From Rikenellaceae bacterium (GTDB taxonomy: Bacteria; Bacteroidota; Bacteroidia; Bacteroidales; Rikenellaceae), in assembly GCA_021201795.1 (NCBI GenBank), contig JAJQEF010000013.1, forward strand, positions 32,418 to 96,417: a stretch of 64,000 nt of DNA. The letters are read 5' to 3'. Both the position numbers and the translations under genes were made by a program. Shown one piece after another: positions 28,860 to 40,232 of this stretch (positions within the stretch are counted from its first letter, which is position 1; every line of letters starts with the position of its first letter). The notes beneath the pieces were generated by a model. That model had not been told where the DNA came from. It did no database searches and saw only the letters and a program-made list of their open reading frames with translations.

Positions 28860-30863
28860 ATGGCTAACATCACAGAAAAAGCTGCGGATAATATAAGGAT
28901 TTTGGCGGCGGCTATGGTTGAAAAGGCTAAATCCGGTCATCCCGGAGGAGCCATGGGAGGAGCGGATTTTATAAACGTCCTGTATTCCGAATATCTGAAT
29001 TATAATCCGGACGATATGAAGTACCCGCACAGGGATCGTTTTTTCCTCGATCCGGGGCACATGTCTCCTATGCTTTATTCTGTGCTTTGTCTTTCCGGAT
29101 ATTACAGCCTCGACGATCTTAAACAGTTCCGCCAGTGGGGAAGCGTTACTCCGGGACATCCTGAAGTAGATGTTCTCCGTGGTGTTGAAAATACGTCCGG
29201 TCCGTTGGGCCAAGGACACGTAATGGCATTGGGAGAGGCTATAGCAGAAAGATTCCTCGTTGCGAGATTCGGTGAATGGATGGCGCACAAAACATATGCG
29301 TTTATTTCTGACGGAGGTATACAGGAAGAGATATCCCAGGGTGCGGGCCGTATTGCGGGCCATCTCGGATTAAGCAACTTTATAATGTTCTATGACTCGA
29401 ACAATATACAGCTTTCGACCAAAGTATGTGAAGTTACATCGGAAAATGTGGCTCAGAAATACGAAGCGTGGGGATGGAACGTAATAAAAATAAACGGTAA
29501 CAGTGCCGATGAGATTCGCGGTGCGTTAAATAATGCCCTTGCTGAAAAAGACAGGCCTACGATCATAATCGGAAACACGATAATGGGTAAAGGTGCCGTA
29601 GGCAAAGAAGGCGAAAGTTTCGAAGGTAAGACATGTACTCACGGACAGCCTCTCGGTGAAGCAGGAGCGTGTTTTAATAGTACGATCGAAAATCTCGGTG
29701 GAAACCCGGAAGAACCGTTCCGGATATTTCCGGAAGTTGCGGACCTCTATGCAAAGCGTAAAGATGAATTAAGAAAACAGTTCGCAGAAAGAAAGGCACA
29801 GGAAGATGCATGGAGGGCTGCTAATCCTCAACTGGCGGAAAAACTCGATATGTTCCTGTCTGGAAAACTTCCTGATCTGGATTATTCTCAGATCAAGCAA
29901 AGCGATAATGCCGCTACACGTGCCGCATCGGCAACGGTATTGGGTTTCTTCGCGGAAAAGGTGGAAAATATGATTGTTTCATCCGCTGATCTTTCCAATT
30001 CTGATAAAACGGACGGATTCCTCAAAAAAACGAAAGCCTTTGAAAAAGGCGACTTTAGCGGAGCCTTTCTTCAGGCAGGAGTTTGTGAACTTACAATGGC
30101 TTGTATTATGAACGGTATGGCGCTTCACGGAGGTATTATTCCTGTGTGCGGTACATTCTTCGTATTCTCGGATTATATGAAACCTGCACTGCGTCTTGCC
30201 GCGCTCCAGCGTTTAAATGTTAAATATGTCTGGACTCACGATTCTTTCAGGGTGGGAGAGGACGGACCTACGCATCAGCCTATCGAACATGAAGCCCAGC
30301 TAAGGTTGATGGAACAGCTCCGCAATCACCATGGCGAGAGATCCACTCTTGTTCTCAGACCGGCTGATGCCAACGAAACTACTGTGGCATGGAAGATGGC
30401 ATTGGAGTCTGAAAAACCAGCCGCATTGATTCTTTCACGACAGAATATCAATAAACTTCCGGTCGATTGCTATTGTGGTGTCGAGAAGGGCGGTTATATC
30501 GTAACGGATAGTGACGGGACGCCCGATATTATTCTTGTTGCGAGCGGTTCTGAGGTATCGACCCTTATAGAAGGCGCTGAACTCCTGAAAGCGGACGGAG
30601 TTAAAGTCAGAGTTGTTTCAGTGGTTTCGGAAGGACTATTCCGCGAACAGCCGAAAGAATATCAGCAACAGGTGCTTCCTTGCGGTGTTAAAAAATTCGG
30701 TTTGACGTCAGGTCTTCCGGTGACACTTGCAGGACTTGTGGGTTGTGACGGAGAGATTTTCGGCCTCGATCATTTCGGATATTCAGCTCCGGCAAAAATC
30801 CTCGATGAGAAGTTTGGATTTAACGGTAAGAACGTATACGAACAGGTTAAAAAGATATTATAA
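28860..30863 (+). CDS. tkt: Transketolase
   Basis: Thiamine-diphosphate enzyme of the non-oxidative pentose phosphate pathway, 667 residues. KSGHPGGAMGGADF and DPGHMSPMLYSVL match the substrate-binding His motifs. The ThDP-binding loop is FISDGGIQEEISQGA, the pyrimidine domain carries GVCELTMACIMNGMALHGG, and TWTHDSFRVGEDGPTHQP-type residues (HDSFRVGEDGPTHQPIEH) bind substrate. The sequence is full length in one chain. Own promoter upstream and a terminator downstream suggest a single-gene unit. Confidence 0.96.
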   Translation: MANITEKAADNIRILAAAMVEKAKSGHPGGAMGGADFINVLYSEYLNYNPDDMKYPHRDRFFLDPGHMSPMLYSVLCLSGYYSLDDLKQFRQWGSVTPGHPEVDVLRGVENTSGPLGQGHVMALGEAIAERFLVARFGEWMAHKTYAFISDGGIQEEISQGAGRIAGHLGLSNFIMFYDSNNIQLSTKVCEVTSENVAQKYEAWGWNVIKINGNSADEIRGALNNALAEKDRPTIIIGNTIMGKGAVGKEGESFEGKTCTHGQPLGEAGACFNSTIENLGGNPEEPFRIFPEVADLYAKRKDELRKQFAERKAQEDAWRAANPQLAEKLDMFLSGKLPDLDYSQIKQSDNAATRAASATVLGFFAEKVENMIVSSADLSNSDKTDGFLKKTKAFEKGDFSGAFLQAGVCELTMACIMNGMALHGGIIPVCGTFFVFSDYMKPALRLAALQRLNVKYVWTHDSFRVGEDGPTHQPIEHEAQLRLMEQLRNHHGERSTLVLRPADANETTVAWKMALESEKPAALILSRQNINKLPVDCYCGVEKGGYIVTDSDGTPDIILVASGSEVSTLIEGAELLKADGVKVRVVSVVSEGLFREQPKEYQQQVLPCGVKKFGLTSGLPVTLAGLVGCDGEIFGLDHFGYSAPAKILDEKFGFNGKNVYEQVKKIL

Positions 30864-30881
30864 TGCCGATATAGATTAAAA

Positions 30882-30917
30882 GTTCGCCTGTTATTGGTAT
30901 AACAGACGAACCTTTTT
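30882..30917 (+). terminator. Terminator after tkt
   Basis: GTTCG-CTGTTAT paired with ATAACAG-CGAAC (one mismatch position) around a TGGT loop, followed by T6. Confidence 0.8.
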
Positions 30918-31004
30918 TAATATAATTATCTATATTTGCAATAGTTTTTCAGGAATTAGCGTAATAAAAAATTTTTTATTTCGCAATTTTTTCCAATAAT
31001 TTTT

Positions 31005-31012
31005 TATATTTG
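31005..31012 (+). promoter_or_regulatory. -7 element TATATTTG for the WecA-like gene
   Basis: TATATTTG 25 bases before the start codon. A second identical element sits at 30931-30938, just after the tkt terminator, so the gene may have two start sites. Confidence 0.55.
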
Positions 31013-31037
31013 GAATGTACGCCATAATCCTCTTGCT

Positions 31038-32159
31038 ATGGGAATGAACCTCTTTATCTTAGCAACATTCCTACTGTCTGTTCTTATAGGATGGATAGTC
31101 ATACCGCAGATAGTGCTTATATCTAAAAAAAAGAGACTTTTCGACGCTTTGTCCGCCCGTAAATCCCATACGGGACATATTCCCAGATTGGGCGGAGTTT
31201 CGTTCTTTCCGACATTTTTATTATCGCTCACTTTTTTTCTCGGTTTAAGATATAGTTTCGGATATGTCTTCGAACCGGATGTACAGATCGATTCTTTCAC
31301 GGATCTTCTTTTTCTGATTCCCGGTGTTGTACTGTTATTTTTTATAGGTCTTGCGGACGACCTTGCAGGTATATCTTACAGGATAAAATTCCTTGCGCAG
31401 ATAATTTCTGCGTGTCTTATAATATTTACAGAAGATTATATTACTAACCTCGGAGGTTTATTCGGTATTTATGAAATGAATGATTATCTGGGTATAGCGC
31501 TTACTATATTATTCGTAGTCTTTATAACCAACGCATTCAACCTTATCGACGGAATCGACGGATTATGCTCCGGTTTGGCAATGCTTTCGCTGATAGCGTT
31601 CGTATGGTGGTTCACGTGGACCGGTATGTATATTTATTCGATGATGGCTGCTGCAATGTTGGGTGTAATAGTGCCGTTCTTCTATTTTAACGTAGGAAAT
31701 AAGAACCTTAAAATATTTATGGGTGACACGGGATCGCTAATTCTCGGTTACATAATCGCAATATTGGGATTGAAATTCTATAATATGAATGTCGGTAACG
31801 ATGCTTACGGATTCGAGGCCGCACCTGCGATACTTCTCGGTTTGCTGTTTATTCCTGCTTTCGACACATGCTGGGTCTTTTTCGAACGATTGTCGCTTAA
31901 ATTATCCCCGTTCCATCCGGACAGAAGGCATATTCATCACAAAGTATTGAAACTTGGATTTAAGCATATACACTGTACGCTAATAATACTTATACTTCAG
32001 ACGGGATTTATATTAATGAACGTTCTTTTGAAGAACATCAATATAAACATTTTGGTCTGCATGAATCTTATTCTCGGAGTGATCATGGTAAAGACCATTG
32101 ATTATATGGGCAGGCGTCGAACGATCCCGAGTGGAAAAACAATTAAAGTAAAAGAATAG
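31038..32159 (+). CDS. WecA/MraY-family undecaprenyl-phosphate sugar-1-phosphate transferase
   Basis: Polytopic inner-membrane enzyme of 373 residues that would load a HexNAc-1-phosphate onto undecaprenyl phosphate, starting O-antigen or capsule synthesis. The family motifs are present: LADDLAGI (Asp pair), NAFNLIDGIDGL, FMGDTGSLILGY and the cytoplasmic loop SPFHPDRRHIHHKVL with the His-rich HIHH. It is monocistronic here, so the glycan it serves is unknown. WecA-type is more likely than MraY because of the HIHH loop. Confidence 0.88.
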   Translation: MGMNLFILATFLLSVLIGWIVIPQIVLISKKKRLFDALSARKSHTGHIPRLGGVSFFPTFLLSLTFFLGLRYSFGYVFEPDVQIDSFTDLLFLIPGVVLLFFIGLADDLAGISYRIKFLAQIISACLIIFTEDYITNLGGLFGIYEMNDYLGIALTILFVVFITNAFNLIDGIDGLCSGLAMLSLIAFVWWFTWTGMYIYSMMAAAMLGVIVPFFYFNVGNKNLKIFMGDTGSLILGYIIAILGLKFYNMNVGNDAYGFEAAPAILLGLLFIPAFDTCWVFFERLSLKLSPFHPDRRHIHHKVLKLGFKHIHCTLIILILQTGFILMNVLLKNININILVCMNLILGVIMVKTIDYMGRRRTIPSGKTIKVKE

Positions 32160-32187
32160 AGATTGCTGAAAAGCAATCTTTTTTTTG
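32160..32187 (+). terminator. Terminator after the WecA-like gene
   Basis: AGATTGCT / AGCAATCT stem with GAAA tetraloop and T7-8. Confidence 0.9.
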
Positions 32188-32255
32188 CATAAAAAAGATT
32201 AGAAATATTTTTAAATTAGAATTATTATAATTAAATTTGTATTATAGTTAATGAA

Positions 32256-32675
32256 ATGAAAAAGGTTGCAGAAATAAGTTCGTTATTTACGAGCAATAAA
32301 TTAAAGGTTACTCCTCAGAGAGTGGCGGTTTACCAGACATTATCCGAGCTCAGGCATGCCTCTGCTGACGAGGTTATTAAGGTAATGTCGGCAACTTCTC
32401 CTACGGTGACTGTGGCAACTGTATACAATGTTCTGGATTGCCTGTCAGAGAACGGGATAATCTCCAAAATAAGTACTGCGGACAACCGGATGTATTTTGA
32501 TATTAATATACATGATCACGGTCATTTATATTGCAGACAGACGCATAAGCTGGAAGATTTTGAAGATCCCGAGCTTATAAATATGATCGAAGATTATATA
32601 AAAAGACAAAAAATAGATAACTTTAAAGTTGAAAATATAAAATTATTTATTGAAGGTACATTTGAAAAATCATAA
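32256..32675 (+). CDS. perR: Fur-family regulator, PerR-like
   Basis: Metal-dependent repressor of 139 residues with winged-helix N-terminus (KVTPQRVAVYQTLSELRHASADEV) and the dimerisation domain with NRMYFDINIHDHGHLYC. The regulatory-metal residues His/Asp/His are visible in HDHGH. The CxxC pairs that hold the structural zinc in Fur and PerR are missing: only one Cys follows HLYC. It is directly followed by rubrerythrin, a standard PerR target, which favours PerR over Fur. TAAATTTG at 32232-32239 is its likely -7 element. Confidence 0.82.
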   Translation: MKKVAEISSLFTSNKLKVTPQRVAVYQTLSELRHASADEVIKVMSATSPTVTVATVYNVLDCLSENGIISKISTADNRMYFDINIHDHGHLYCRQTHKLEDFEDPELINMIEDYIKRQKIDNFKVENIKLFIEGTFEKS

Positions 32676-32701
32676 AATTATTAACCGAAAAAACTTAAAA
32701 A

Positions 32702-33279
32702 ATGGGAAAAAGCGTAAAAGGAACGCAGACTGAAAAGAATCTGCTTAAATCTTTCGCAGGCGAGTCTCAGGCTCGCAGCCGTTACACTTTTTTTCAAGTG
32801 TAGCAAAAAAAGAAGGATACGAACAAATTGCCGGTGTTTTTCTTGAAACAGCGGAGCAGGAAAAAGAACACGCTAAAAAATTCTTCAAATTCCTTGAAGG
32901 AGGAATGGTGGAGATAACTGCGTCTTATCCTGCGGGAAAAATAGGGAACACTATTGAAAACCTGAGTGCGGCAGCAGATGGAGAGAATGAGGAATGGGCC
33001 GAACTATATCCGGAATTCGCTAAGATTGCAGATGAAGAAGGATTCCCGGAAATAGCCCGTGTGTTCAGGAATATAGCTAAAGTGGAAGCTGAGCACGAAA
33101 GGAGATACAGGATTCTTCTTGCTCGTGTGGAGCAGGGAACCTACTTCAAGCGCGAAGACGAGATCGAATGGCAGTGCCGTAACTGCGGTTACGTACATAC
33201 GGGAAGTGACGCTCCGGATCTTTGTCCGGCATGTGCACATCCGCAATCTTACTTCGAACCGAAGAAAGATAATTACTAA
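32702..33279 (+). pseudogene. rbr: Rubrerythrin, interrupted by a -1 frameshift in a T7 run
   Basis: Rubrerythrin detoxifies peroxide in anaerobes. The reading frame opens [18 protein letters not shown], passes [12 protein letters not shown] and reaches a stop 3 codons after the run T7 at 32788-32794. One extra T, or a ribosome slipping back one base there, continues as [14 protein letters not shown] and runs to 33279. The total would be 192 residues, the family's normal length. All di-iron Glu motifs ([19 protein letters not shown]) and the C-terminal rubredoxin domain (CRNCGY, CPAC) are intact. The zero-frame codons read T TTT TTT, the exact -1 slippery form. Sequence error, slippage or recent loss are all possible. 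Confidence 0.85.
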
Positions 33280-33283
33280 AAAT

Positions 33284-33310
33284 TTAAGGCATCGTAAGAT
33301 GCCTTTTTTA
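33284..33310. terminator. Terminator between rubrerythrin and the MBOAT gene
   Basis: AAGGCATC / GATGCCTT with GTAA loop and T6 downstream; placed between convergent genes. Confidence 0.88.
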
Positions 33311-33311
33311 T

Positions 33312-34801
33312 TTAAAAGCGGAAATAAATAAAAGGTACGATCTCGCTTGTACGTATCTGAACTACGAGCCAGATTACCAGTATCAACAAAAATGCTTTGC
33401 CTATATGGGGCGCACGTATTATCCATCCGTTGCATTTTTGCATAATGACTTCAGGCATAAAATGAAAAATATATCCGATGAGGACTAAAATAAATACAGT
33501 GGAATAAGCCGGAACCACTTCCAATATCAGTTCGCCGCGGAAATCTGTAAATATCTGGTTGATTACATTTATGGCTTTGCCCATATCGTCCGCCCGGAAA
33601 AATATCCAGCACAGGCAAACCAGATTGAATGTAAACAATATTCCGAAGATTTTTCGTACATACGGATTTACTGCGGTCAGAATATTATTCTTTGGAATAA
33701 TCGCAAGATAAAGCTTATTTAATGATAAGGAAACACCATGGATCGCTTCCCAAAGAATAAAGCGCAGCGAGGCGCCGTGCCATAGTCCTCCCAAGGTCAT
33801 TGTCGTTAGAAGGTTAAGATAGGTTCGCAATTTACCTTTTCTGTTTCCGCCCAGCGGTATGTAAAGATAATCCCGCAACCATGAAGAGAGAAAAATATGC
33901 CATCTTCGCCAGAATTCGGTGATACTTGCGGATTTGTAAGGAGAATCGAAATTCTTATTGAAATGAAATCCCAACAACAATGCTATGCCGATAGCCATAT
34001 CAGAATACCCTGAAAAATCACAGTAAATTTGTAAAGCATACCCATAAACACCGAGAAGATTCTCCACCCCGGAGTACAGTGCCGGATTATCGAATATCCT
34101 GTCGACATAATTGATACTTATGTAGTCGGAGATAACAGCCTTCTTTATTAGTCCCGTAATTATAAGGAATATTCCCGTTCCGAACATTTGTGCGGATACA
34201 TACGGTTTTTTTTGATTTGTGGAATAAAGTCGCTTGCACGCACGATAGGGCCCGCAACCAGTTGTGGGAAAAATGATAAATAGAAATTGTAGTCGAACCA
34301 GCTTCCGAGAGGATCGATCTTTCTCCTGTAAATATCGATAATATAACTTATCGACTGGAAGGTAAAAAACGATATTCCTACGGGGAGAATTATATCGAAC
34401 GGATCAAACGGTTTCGAAAGTATCCCGTGAAGTGTTTCGACAATAAGATTGGTATATTTAAAATATATCAGTAACCCGAGATCGATAAACAGTGTTAAAA
34501 AAACTAATAATTGTCGATGGTTCTTTTTTTGCGACCGGTGAATTGCCCTCCCTATAAAAAAATCTGTTATCGAAATAAAGAGCAGTATGATAAAAAAATG
34601 TCCGCTCGATTTATAATAGAAATAATAAGAAAACAACGTAACGAATAAAATCCGTCCGAAATTCTTACGGTACAGCATACTGTATACCGCCATAAATGCG
34701 GTGAATAATATGAGAAACAATCCGCTGTTAAACAGCATAGGTTCGTTCGGATTGAAGCTGAATACGGCCTTGATATTGGAAAACAGCTGATTATCAATCA
34801 T
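33312..34801 (-). pseudogene. MBOAT-family O-acyltransferase, frameshifted in an A8 run
   Basis: Membrane-bound O-acyltransferase of the AlgI/DltB type, which moves acetyl groups across the membrane onto polysaccharides. The N-terminal part starts at MIDNQLFSNI (34801) and ends out of frame after FIPQIKKN. The rest, from QMFGTGIFLIITGL to the end, is in another frame. The break is at T8 (34206-34213, A8 on the coding strand); nine A restore AGPIVRASDFIPQIKKKP and one 496-residue protein. The catalytic His lies in GGLWHGASLRF, and WRRWHIFLSSWLRDYLYIP is intact. The start overlaps the stop of the upstream SGNH partner. Confidence 0.85.
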
Positions 34802-36178
34802 ACCCCGGGTAATATTGTTCGATAGCTTCGATGAGGGATGTCGCCAGTTTTTCACCCAGAATTTTTCCTCCCGAGTAATTTATATGAGTATAGTCGCTGT
34901 TGGCGAGTTTTTTTTCACGAATTCTATCATGCTTCCTTCCCCACCCATTGCATCGAATGTATTCCAGAAGGTGATCCCGGTTTTCTCGGCGATGGCGCGC
35001 TGTTCGCTTACCATGCTTTTTACTCCGGGCATGGTCCTTAACTCACCGCTGCTTCCCCGGAAACTTCTGTCGCTTACACTCATTATCATGATATCGGTTT
35101 CAGGCATGGAATGCTTCAGTTTTTCGATAATATCCGCCATCTTTTCCTTATATAACGAATATGCTTTGCGGTCTGGTTCTGCGACATTAAGCCCGTATTG
35201 TAAAATGATCAGATCGTATTTCATAAGTTCTGATATCTCTGCAAGGGAGTTATAGTTTATCAGGCTCAGGTTAGGTCCTGACGAACTTCTAAGGGAGAAA
35301 TTATCTACGTATATTCCGGAATGGTCGTTAAGGTAGAATCCATATATGGTTGTCGTACCGATGTTTTTCAGGGATGCTTCGACAGAAGAACTCCCGGTGT
35401 ATTTTACGGAACTTAACTGTACGTGTTCGTTAGGTGGAATGATGTGGGTTATATTTTTTTCAGAATTTATCCGTATATCCATAAGTACAGTATCACTGCT
35501 TGTAAAAAGAATATCGGTATAATTCCACGAACCGGAATTTTTGAACGGGCCAGTAGCTCTTATAGAAAACCAAGCGTTGGTTTCAGGAATGAAGTATTGC
35601 CCGTTTATTATAAATTTACTTGCGTCGGAACCGGACGGGCGGACTATTGAACGTACCTTCCAGTTGCGATAATCCGATATTGAATTTATCCTGTGCTTTA
35701 CCGGAGTTACTACCGGAACAAAACCGATTCCTGATCCTCCGAAAACATTCTGTAGTGAATCCCTTAAATGGCACGTCAGAATATCACCTTCCGTAAATGA
35801 ATCGCCAAGAAATGCTATTCGTACAGGCCGCTTTTTATGTTCTGAAAGTTTGATGGCTCTGGATAAATTCGCTAAGCCGTTGAGTTCGGTTGAAAAATCT
35901 TCGATAGGGGCTCCGGAGTAGACCGGAGCGTTCTTTGGAAGGGGGAGTAAAGAATCGGAGATATGTCCGGTATCATCCGTTATTCCTCCGGATGATGCGT
36001 CTGCAAGTAAATTACTCATATCGAGGGTCTCTTCCATCTGGAAAAGATCGGAAAGAATATCGAACTTTTTAAGTCCGGGAATATTCAACTCCGGCAAAAA
36101 CGATAAAAAAATCATAACGGCAGTTGTTGCCGTTAATAGTCTCGAAATATATTTTATCTGGTTTTTTTCTTTCGCCAT
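34794..36178 (-). pseudogene. SGNH-fold AlgX/AlgJ-like acetyltransferase partner, frameshifted in an A8 run
   Basis: Exported SGNH-hydrolase-like protein that would act with the MBOAT protein in polysaccharide O-acetylation. It starts at MAKEKNQIKY with a membrane anchor (about 12-30). The catalytic Ser motif is FLGDSFTEGD and the oxyanion Asn region is ILQYGLNVAEP. The present frame ends early after MIEFVKKN. At T8 (34908-34915) one additional A would continue as KLANSDYTHINYSGGKI, supplying the block-V His in YTHINYSGG, and would end at 34794 for 461 residues. The restored stop overlaps the MBOAT start (TATGATTGA), a strong sign that the restored frame is the original one. Confidence 0.82.
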
Positions 36179-36239
36179 TCCGATATACACAATACAACGG
36201 ACGGAACAGACCGTCCGGAGCATATAGCGGAATCAACAA

Positions 36240-36560
36240 TTATGCCTGTCCGTTTCCGAAAACGACCGGAAATCCGTTTTCCGAATCCATGGGATGAGGA
36301 ATTGCTATTTTGCCGAAAGTTTTTTCATATTTGTTTACATTGTCCTGTAACGATAATAACAGGCGTTTTGCATGCTCGGGAGTAAGTATTACCCTGCTTT
36401 TTACAGGTGCTTTTGGGACTCCCGGCATTATGCGTATAAAGTCCATTATGAACTCTGATGACGAATGTGAAATAATTGCCATATTGGAATAAACCCCCTC
36501 CGCTACGGCTTGTGATAATTCAATATCTATGCTTTTCGGACCTTTTTTATTTTCTTCCAT
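36240..36560 (-). CDS. DUF3467-family protein
   Basis: Small protein of 106 residues recognised as DUF3467: ELSQAVAEGVYSNMAIISHS followed by EFIMDFIRIMPG and RVILTPEHAKRLLLSLQDN. The fold is thought to be small and soluble; function unknown. It is upstream of the SGNH gene on the same strand and divergent from lpxK. Confidence 0.85.
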   Translation of the reverse strand: MEENKKGPKSIDIELSQAVAEGVYSNMAIISHSSSEFIMDFIRIMPGVPKAPVKSRVILTPEHAKRLLLSLQDNVNKYEKTFGKIAIPHPMDSENGFPVVFGNGQA

Positions 36561-36627
36561 TGTCGCTTATTATTATGATTACAAATTTAGCACTTTTTCC
36601 TGAGTTCGATTTATTAGAGCTTGTTTT

Positions 36628-36659
36628 TTTGAAATTTAGATTTTTTAACGTTAACTTTG
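36628..36659 (+). promoter_or_regulatory. lpxK promoter, TTTG-N20-TAACTTTG
   Basis: TTTG at 36628-36631 and TAACTTTG at 36652-36659 with 20-base spacing. It covers a possible TTG start at 36657, which rules that start out and supports the ATG at 36681. Confidence 0.75.
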
Positions 36660-36680
36660 AGAAAAAGAAAAACAGGCCGG

Positions 36681-37754
36681 ATGCTCAGAAAATTTTTTGC
36701 GGCTCCATTGTCGTGGTTATATGGTTTGGCAATAGCGATTCGTCACAAGCTTTTCGATTGGGGAATTTTACATGTCGAGGAATTCGATATCCCTATAGTT
36801 TGTGTTGGTAATCTTGCTGTGGGCGGTCCAGGTAAAACACCTCATACGGAATACCTGATCGATATCCTTCGTAAAGACCATAAAGTCGCGGTATTATCCC
36901 GTGGTTATAAACGTCGGACGAGAGGATTTGTCCTTGCCGATAACAATACTTCATATTTAAGGATAGGTGACGAACCGAGACAAATCAAAATGAAATTTCC
37001 GGATATACCTGTCGCCGTTTGCGAGAACAGGGTAAAAGGAATTAAACAGCTTCGTAAACTACATCCGGAAATAAATCTGATAATACTTGACGATGCATTC
37101 CAGCATCGTTACGTAGATGCATGGGTCAATGTGCTGCTCATGGATTATTCCAATCCGCCGTACAAAGATAAGTTCCTTCCTTTGGGACGTCTCAGGGATT
37201 CGGCAAAGCAGATGTCGAGGGCGCAGCTCATTGTTATGACCAAATGTCCGGATTATATAAAACCGATCGATATACGTGTAGCAATAAATAATCTCAATCT
37301 TTATCCTTACCAGACGTTATACTTCTCTAAATTCAGACAGGGGGATTTGATCCCTATATTTCCCGAGCATGAAACGGCGATCCCGGGAAAAGGTGCGAAT
37401 ATTATCGCAATGTCCGGCCTTGCGAATAATAATAATTTTTATGATTCGCTGAAAGGTAACTATAATTTGCTTCAGACATTGAGTTATCCGGATCATCATT
37501 CCTATAAAGTTAGGGATATACAGAAGATCAGGCGGATTATATCCAATATGCCGGAGGATACGGCGATAGTCGTAACGGAAAAAGATGCGGTCAAACTGAC
37601 CAACCGTAAAAAGATACCGGTCGAACTTCAGCGTAAATTATTCTTCGTTCCGATAGAAGTTATGTTCCTTGACGGAGGAAAAGTCGGATTTAAAAGACAA
37701 ATAGAACAATATGCTAAAACGAATCACAAATATAGAATCCTTCATCCGGAGTAA
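36681..37754 (+). CDS. lpxK: Tetraacyldisaccharide 4'-kinase
   Basis: Phosphorylates the lipid A disaccharide at the 4' position at the inner membrane. About 357 residues: a membrane-associated N-terminus (PLSWLYGLAIAIRH), the P-loop VGNLAVGGPGKTPHTEYL, LSRGYKRRTRGF, DDAFQHRYV and TEKDAVKL. The ATG at 36681 was chosen over the upstream TTG because of the promoter position. Its 3' end overlaps the next gene by 44 bases. Confidence 0.94.
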   Translation: MLRKFFAAPLSWLYGLAIAIRHKLFDWGILHVEEFDIPIVCVGNLAVGGPGKTPHTEYLIDILRKDHKVAVLSRGYKRRTRGFVLADNNTSYLRIGDEPRQIKMKFPDIPVAVCENRVKGIKQLRKLHPEINLIILDDAFQHRYVDAWVNVLLMDYSNPPYKDKFLPLGRLRDSAKQMSRAQLIVMTKCPDYIKPIDIRVAINNLNLYPYQTLYFSKFRQGDLIPIFPEHETAIPGKGANIIAMSGLANNNNFYDSLKGNYNLLQTLSYPDHHSYKVRDIQKIRRIISNMPEDTAIVVTEKDAVKLTNRKKIPVELQRKLFFVPIEVMFLDGGKVGFKRQIEQYAKTNHKYRILHPE

Positions 37755-38514
37755 TGTGCCTTTTGTTCCGGAAATCGGTATTATTCTGGGAACCGGACTG
37801 GGAGGGTTTGCTGATATTATCGAAAATAAAACCGAGATAGATTATTCCGACATACCTGATTTTCCGGTATCTACTGTCGAAGGGCATGCCGGTAAGCTTA
37901 TTTTCGGAACGATATCAGGAAAGAAGGTAATCGCGATGAAGGGGCGCTTTCATTATTATGAAGGCTATAGTACACAGGAAGTGACCATTCCTGTAAGAGT
38001 TATGTCGCGGTTAGGAGTTAAATATCTATTTGTGTCGAATGCCGCGGGAGGAGTGAATCCGGGATTCAACGTAGGGGATCTTATGGTAATTACCGATCAT
38101 ATCAATCTGATACCGAATCCTCTTATAGGAAAGAATCTGGATGAATTCGGTGTACGTTTTCCTTCGATGAATGAGGCCTATGATAAGGAACTGGTGCTCA
38201 AAGCGGACAATATCAGCGAGGGATTTGGACTCAAACTGCGTTACGGTTGTTATGTGGGAACTACGGGGCCGTCGTTGGAGACACCTAAAGAATACCGTTA
38301 TTTTAATGCTATAGGAGCGGATGCTGTTGGAATGTCTACTACTCCGGAAGTTATAGTAGCCGTACATTGTGGAATGAAAGTCTTCGGAACTTCGGTAATC
38401 ACCAACTCAGGTTTAAGCGACCAGCCTTCTACCCACGAAGAAATACAGGGTGAAGGAGCTAAAGCGCAGAAAAAAATGATAAAATTATTTTCGGAAATTT
38501 TACAACGGATATAA
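37711..38514 (+). CDS. Purine nucleoside phosphorylase
   Basis: Type-I trimeric PNP (267 residues) for phosphorolysis of inosine and guanosine. GIILGTGLGGFAD (phosphate loop), GRFHYYEGY, VSNAAGGVNPGF, TTGPSLETPKEYR and ITNSGLSDQPSTHEE are the family motifs in order. The start ATG lies inside lpxK in another frame; ATGCTAAAACG begins 44 bases before the lpxK stop, and no later start would keep the first strand. Confidence 0.93.
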   Translation: MLKRITNIESFIRSNVPFVPEIGIILGTGLGGFADIIENKTEIDYSDIPDFPVSTVEGHAGKLIFGTISGKKVIAMKGRFHYYEGYSTQEVTIPVRVMSRLGVKYLFVSNAAGGVNPGFNVGDLMVITDHINLIPNPLIGKNLDEFGVRFPSMNEAYDKELVLKADNISEGFGLKLRYGCYVGTTGPSLETPKEYRYFNAIGADAVGMSTTPEVIVAVHCGMKVFGTSVITNSGLSDQPSTHEEIQGEGAKAQKKMIKLFSEILQRI

Positions 38515-38528
38515 TTTATAAAAATAAA

Positions 38529-38560
38529 AAAAAGGAGTGATTTTAATCACTCCTTTTTTT
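38529..38560. terminator. Bidirectional terminator between the PNP gene and groEL
   Basis: AAAAAGGAGTGATT / AATCACTCCTTTTT, a stem with A- and T-runs on either side, between convergent genes. Confidence 0.9.
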
Positions 38561-38575
38561 ATTTAGTTCGGTGTT

Positions 38576-40213
<1,638 letters not shown>

Positions 40214-40232
40214 TTAATTTTTTATGTTCGGA

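Noticed and set aside
36657..36680. TTG start for lpxK
   Set aside because: It lies inside the -7 promoter element; the ATG at 36681 fits the family start.
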